Shown piece by piece: positions 60,899-64,000 of a DNA stretch of 64,000 bases (position 1 is the stretch's first letter; each line of letters starts with the position of its first letter). Origin of the DNA: Candidatus Woesearchaeota archaeon (GTDB lineage Archaea > Nanobdellota > Nanobdellia > Woesearchaeales > ARS49); assembly GCA_018302815.1 (NCBI GenBank), contig JAGVZE010000011.1, positions 1 to 64,000 on the forward strand. The letters are read 5' to 3'. The notes beneath the pieces were generated by a model, which saw only the letters and a program-made list of their open reading frames with translations, made no database searches and was not told the origin of the DNA. Made by a program: the position numbers and the translations under genes.

Positions 60899-61803
60899 CC
60901 TGCGCACTCTCCCATAATAAATGCGTTTCGTACTGCGAATTGGTATTTGAGCGGGGCAAGTCCTTGTTCTATTGGTTTTGAATCGACTATTTGGACGAGG
61001 ACTTCTTTTGTGTATGGGCTTGGAAGCGTGTAGATATTTATCATTCTGTCTTGAGCTGATAAGTCCGAACATACTTCTAACATTATCAGTGGTTGTTTGA
61101 GTCGTGTCTGTTCAACTGTTTTAAGCGCGATCTGGTTTGCGATTTTATGAACTAGCGCAAAGCGCAATGGCAATGTTATGAAAAAGTCTTTGAGTTCAAA
61201 AGAGACATCGTCAGATACAAACTTCATAGGATACGTAACTCCTATTGCAATGTCGTTTGTTTCAAGGCGTGGGAGCGCGGTGAAACTTGGGCGTGAAGCG
61301 GTATAATCGAGCGTCAGATCTTTAAAACTAAAGTTTAGCGCCTCCCAATCTGCTGCGGGTTGTTCAACAATGTATCCTTTATCTTCAAAAGTCGAAAAGT
61401 CAAAGCAAGAAGGAAGCTCCTGCGCGATATATCTGCTTAATTTGGCAGTTATCGCGCTTAGCGGCGTGAAGTTTGCAGACGTTCCGTTGACGGCGTATGG
61501 AACTACTGACGGTCCAAAATAATAGTGCACTGGAAGAAAGTCGCCTTCATCGCCGTATCTGGTTGCTCCTTTTGGGTTCAAATATCCGCCTTGCGCCGCT
61601 AGTTTATACACTCCTTCTTGTGCCACTTTTTTAATGCAGCTGTTGACGTAGTCAGTGATTATTTGAGGGTCAACTGTTTCAGGAAGAGTTGTTATTTGTG
61701 TTGGAGTGCGTGTTTGCCTTTGATGAAGGTATGACGCTATCGCGATGGAAAAGAGGATGAGTATTCCTAATATGATGAATACTGTTATCTGCCCCTTTTT
61801 CAT
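60895..61803 (-). CDS. class III-signal surface protein, short form
   Basis: The 302-residue protein starts MKKGQITVFIILGILILFS, a class III-like signal. Its outer part shares VNSCIKKVAQEGVYKL and GGYLN with the longer protein at 44501. I chose the ATG at 61803 because TTTATAAATATA lies about 28 bases upstream on the minus strand. It overlaps the next gene by ATGA, as its paralogue does, so the two-gene layout is repeated. Confidence 0.75.
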   Translation of the reverse strand: MKKGQITVFIILGILILFSIAIASYLHQRQTRTPTQITTLPETVDPQIITDYVNSCIKKVAQEGVYKLAAQGGYLNPKGATRYGDEGDFLPVHYYFGPSVVPYAVNGTSANFTPLSAITAKLSRYIAQELPSCFDFSTFEDKGYIVEQPAADWEALNFSFKDLTLDYTASRPSFTALPRLETNDIAIGVTYPMKFVSDDVSFELKDFFITLPLRFALVHKIANQIALKTVEQTRLKQPLIMLEVCSDLSAQDRMINIYTLPSPYTKEVLVQIVDSKPIEQGLAPLKYQFAVRNAFIMGECAG

Positions 61804-61897
61804 GAATTGCTGAGTATTCTGAGAATTTATAAATATATCTGCGCGAAAACAGAAATAGGTCATAACGTATTTATAAGATTCAACGTTTGCCAATATT

Positions 61898-62878
61898 GTG
61901 CAAGATAAATCTACTTTAAACCGGCGTTCGTTTCTTGAATTACTTGCAGGAGCTGCGATTTCAGGGGTTCTTTCAAGTTGTGGTCCTGCGCATAAGATTG
62001 GCGAGGAACTTGGACTTTGCTGCGATCATGATAACAAAGGGCCGTATCCAAAGCCAGGCGCACTTGTCATTTCTGCTGCGAGCAGGGAATTTAGTGAGAC
62101 TCGCCTGATAGATAAGATAAATTCTCAAGAAAAGGTGTATGAGCCGGATGCTGATCTTCTGGGTTTTGTTAATACGTTGTTTCAGCAAGTGCACAGCGCG
62201 CCTATTCCTTCGCACTTGACGTATGAGTTTGGCGATACAATGGCAGGAGGGGCTCTTGGACGTTATATTGATGGTCATGTGATTATAGCTCCGGGCCTTC
62301 CGATGGACGTATGTATTCATACTATGCTTCATGAAATAGGCCATAATTGGGATACTGTTACGTGGGCCGAGACACCTGCTGAGTTTGAAGCAGTAAGGGA
62401 CACATTGGAGAGCTTAGTGCTTCATCCAAAGCTCAATAAAGAAACGGATTATGCGTTATTGAAATATTCGCATAAGTGGAGTAATATGTGGGGGCGCTAC
62501 GGTCCTGATGTCAATTACGGTAGTGTGGCATACTTATGCGCTCTTGCACTGATAAAAAATAACGGAAACCTTGCGCTTGCGCAAAATGATTTGAATTTTT
62601 TCTTCTTAAGTCCGGTAGACGCGAAACGCTTATACCAAGACAATCATGTTGGGAGGGATATTTCGTCACAATATTTCATGGACGAGCTAAAAGATATGGC
62701 AATGGCGTCTTGGTTTGGCGCGCATGAACAGGAGATCTTTGCAGAAAACAAAAATTCATTATTGAACGCTGCGAAATCTCGTGAGACTGAGCATGTACAA
62801 AATATTGTTTTACCTCCAGGAATAGTTGTTCCGGTGAATTATTCTGAGTATTTATCCAGATCTGTCACTCAACAATAA
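61898..62878 (+). CDS. Tat-exported lipoprotein with metallopeptidase motif
   Basis: The 326-residue protein has a twin-arginine signal followed by a lipobox (NRRSFLELLAGAAISGVLSSCG), so it is folded before export and anchored outside. The zinc motif is TMLHEIGHNWDTV (HExxH); a Glu-rich helix follows (TPAEFEAVRD). It starts with GTG at 61898, about 27 bases after a TATA box (ATTTATAAG). It is divergent from the KKGQ gene. Confidence 0.75.
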   Translation: MQDKSTLNRRSFLELLAGAAISGVLSSCGPAHKIGEELGLCCDHDNKGPYPKPGALVISAASREFSETRLIDKINSQEKVYEPDADLLGFVNTLFQQVHSAPIPSHLTYEFGDTMAGGALGRYIDGHVIIAPGLPMDVCIHTMLHEIGHNWDTVTWAETPAEFEAVRDTLESLVLHPKLNKETDYALLKYSHKWSNMWGRYGPDVNYGSVAYLCALALIKNNGNLALAQNDLNFFFLSPVDAKRLYQDNHVGRDISSQYFMDELKDMAMASWFGAHEQEIFAENKNSLLNAAKSRETEHVQNIVLPPGIVVPVNYSEYLSRSVTQQ

Positions 62879-62886
62879 AACCCGAG

Positions 62887-63921
62887 TCAATCAACCCATT
62901 CGTTATCTTGAATTTTGCCTTTGCCGGGTGTTTTCTCTAGAAAATCAAGTCCATCGCCTACAAGTTGTGTGGGCGATTTGGTTCCGAATATTTGAGAATC
63001 GTCAGGAGGTATCTCGAGCTCTTCAAGTTCTTCGTCGTCTTCAACGCCATCAGTGGATTCAGCCAATTCTTCAATATCGTCTGTCTCTTTAAGTGAGAGC
63101 CCGAATACTTCGTTGTGTTCTGATAAGTTGATTTGAGATGATATGTTAAGGCCGTAGCCTACGTTATGTATCCAAATGGGCCTGCAGAATGGAAGGTCTA
63201 TCTTGTTGAGCGTCATATACGCCATTTGTGGAGTAATGTGCGAGATGCTTTGACGGCCTTTCTTTCGTAAAAGGTCTCCTAGTGGTTTCGCATAGTCTCC
63301 GAAGAGGAATTTTGTGACTGGATATGAATCGAATTTATCCGTTAAAAAGCCTGGAAGCACTTTATTTTTTGGAACGAACAGTATTCCACTCTCAAGCGCC
63401 TCTTCGGGGTCTTCTGATGCGTTTTTACGCAATGATTTGGCATATTCGTTGATTGACTTGTCATATTTACTGCGAAGTTGTTCTAGCTTTTTTTGAGTGT
63501 TATCGTATATTGGTTTGCTAACTGGCCGTTTTTCTGCAACGGCTTTCTCAAAGCGAGCGAGTTTTGCGCGAAGCTGTGGCATTTGTTCAGGTTCTTTTAG
63601 AAGGTGGAATTCAAGGCCTGCGCGGTGTCTTGCGCTCGCATATGCTGGATCGCGCAGTATTGGGTTGAGTCTTCGCTCTTCATCATAGTTTGGCGAAAGA
63701 ACAAGAAGGTCACCGTTTGGAAAGTGAACATAGCCTTCTGCGACTATTGTTCCGCTCGCATGTACTGGACTGTCTGGGAGAGATTCGAGGATTGCCTGCG
63801 CGTATTGTCTTGCAGTTATGTATTCTAAATCATTGCTTTTGAAGAATAAATCTACTTTGCCAAAAGATGCGCCAGTTCCAATTATTAGTTTCTGGTCCCC
63901 GACAGTTGCATAGTTTGCTAT
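62887..63921 (-). CDS. hypothetical protein with no standard start codon
   Basis: From the first ATG (63582) this frame gives 231 residues ending in an acidic tail. Upstream the same frame stays open to about 63990 and reads as convincing protein (for example LFFKSNDLEYITARQYAQ and VHFPNGDLLVLSPNYDEER), yet has no ATG, GTG or TTG. A TATA box (TTTATAATA, about 63943-63951) lies about 27 bases before an ATA codon at 63919-63921, which I give as a tentative start. A frameshift or assembly error near the 5' end is another explanation. Function unknown. Confidence 0.45.
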   Translation of the reverse strand: MANYATVGDQKLIIGTGASFGKVDLFFKSNDLEYITARQYAQAILESLPDSPVHASGTIVAEGYVHFPNGDLLVLSPNYDEERRLNPILRDPAYASARHRAGLEFHLLKEPEQMPQLRAKLARFEKAVAEKRPVSKPIYDNTQKKLEQLRSKYDKSINEYAKSLRKNASEDPEEALESGILFVPKNKVLPGFLTDKFDSYPVTKFLFGDYAKPLGDLLRKKGRQSISHITPQMAYMTLNKIDLPFCRPIWIHNVGYGLNISSQINLSEHNEVFGLSLKETDDIEELAESTDGVEDDEELEELEIPPDDSQIFGTKSPTQLVGDGLDFLEKTPGKGKIQDNEWVD

Positions 63922-64000
63922 TAGCGCATGGACGCATAAAAGTATTATAAATGTTCTGACACAGCGGGTTTTGACACAGCAGTGTAATCAGTAAACAACT

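Noticed and set aside
60899-61072. N-terminal extension of the large Cys-rich protein
   Set aside because: The extra 58 codons lie inside the KKGQ gene and have no signal peptide, whereas the ATG at 60898 is followed by one.
1-64000. CRISPR array or rRNA genes
   Set aside because: No regularly spaced repeats and no rRNA-like stretch were seen while reading the window.

Overview
The window is archaeal. Most genes have a TATA box about 25 bases before the start codon and little or no leader. It carries archaeal-type TruD, CheC and CheD, and secreted proteins that begin with a class III-like KKGQ(L/I)TVFI signal. Many short overlapping genes, small ribbon-helix-helix (RHH) and zinc-ribbon proteins, and the KKGQ surface proteins suggest a DPANN-type lineage (Woesearchaeota or similar). 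That placement is inference; there is no rRNA to confirm it.

Layout. (1) 1-1.9 kb: a PIN toxin pair, an unknown gene and two copies of a 70-base promoter-like repeat. (2) 1.9-9.8 kb: a degenerate histidine kinase, then a minus-strand chemotaxis operon in the order mcp-cheW-cheY-cheY-cheB-hpt-cheA-cheC-cheD. It has no CheR, the CheB receiver has lost its phosphoacceptor Asp, and there is a second Hpt protein. (3) 10.1-35.1 kb: an integrated-element-like segment. Its left end has a minimal type IV secretion/conjugation module (VirB2-like, VirB6-like, and a PrgI-VirB4-nuclease-like fusion) followed by zinc-ribbon microproteins. The middle is a defence cluster: type I restriction-modification led by an RHH protein, a YgjP peptidase, two HEPN-like genes, a DUF2779 nuclease, Nudix, DUF3800, and a tRNA-synthetase-like protein with a winged helix. 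The right end has a short tyrosine recombinase and a partner gene, next to tRNA-Pro(TGG). Nearly identical operators (TTGTCCGGACAA + 2 + GCTGkACAAA + TATA) lie at both ends and point inward.

(4) 35-44 kb: surface and housekeeping genes, including a trypsin-like protease, a lipoprotein metallopeptidase, a bacterial PH-like protein, truD, a multicopper oxidase, a diguanylate-cyclase-like protein with an I-site, and a VapBC pair. (5) 44.5-63.9 kb: large secreted proteins in two similar arrangements, each a KKGQ protein overlapping by four bases the start of a big exported protein. The first operon is interrupted by a nucleotidyltransferase/HEPN pair lying between two 189-base copies of a cupredoxin tail. 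dinD, an AbrB/PIN pair, a polytopic membrane protein and a Tat lipoprotein metallopeptidase fill the rest.

How the genes may fit together: the chemotaxis operon is complete enough to signal but appears to run without CheR and with phosphorylation-independent CheB. The element couples transfer, defence and integration genes, and the shared operators suggest co-regulation of transfer and integrase genes. No coupling ATPase or relaxase is visible, so transfer by known routes is unproven.
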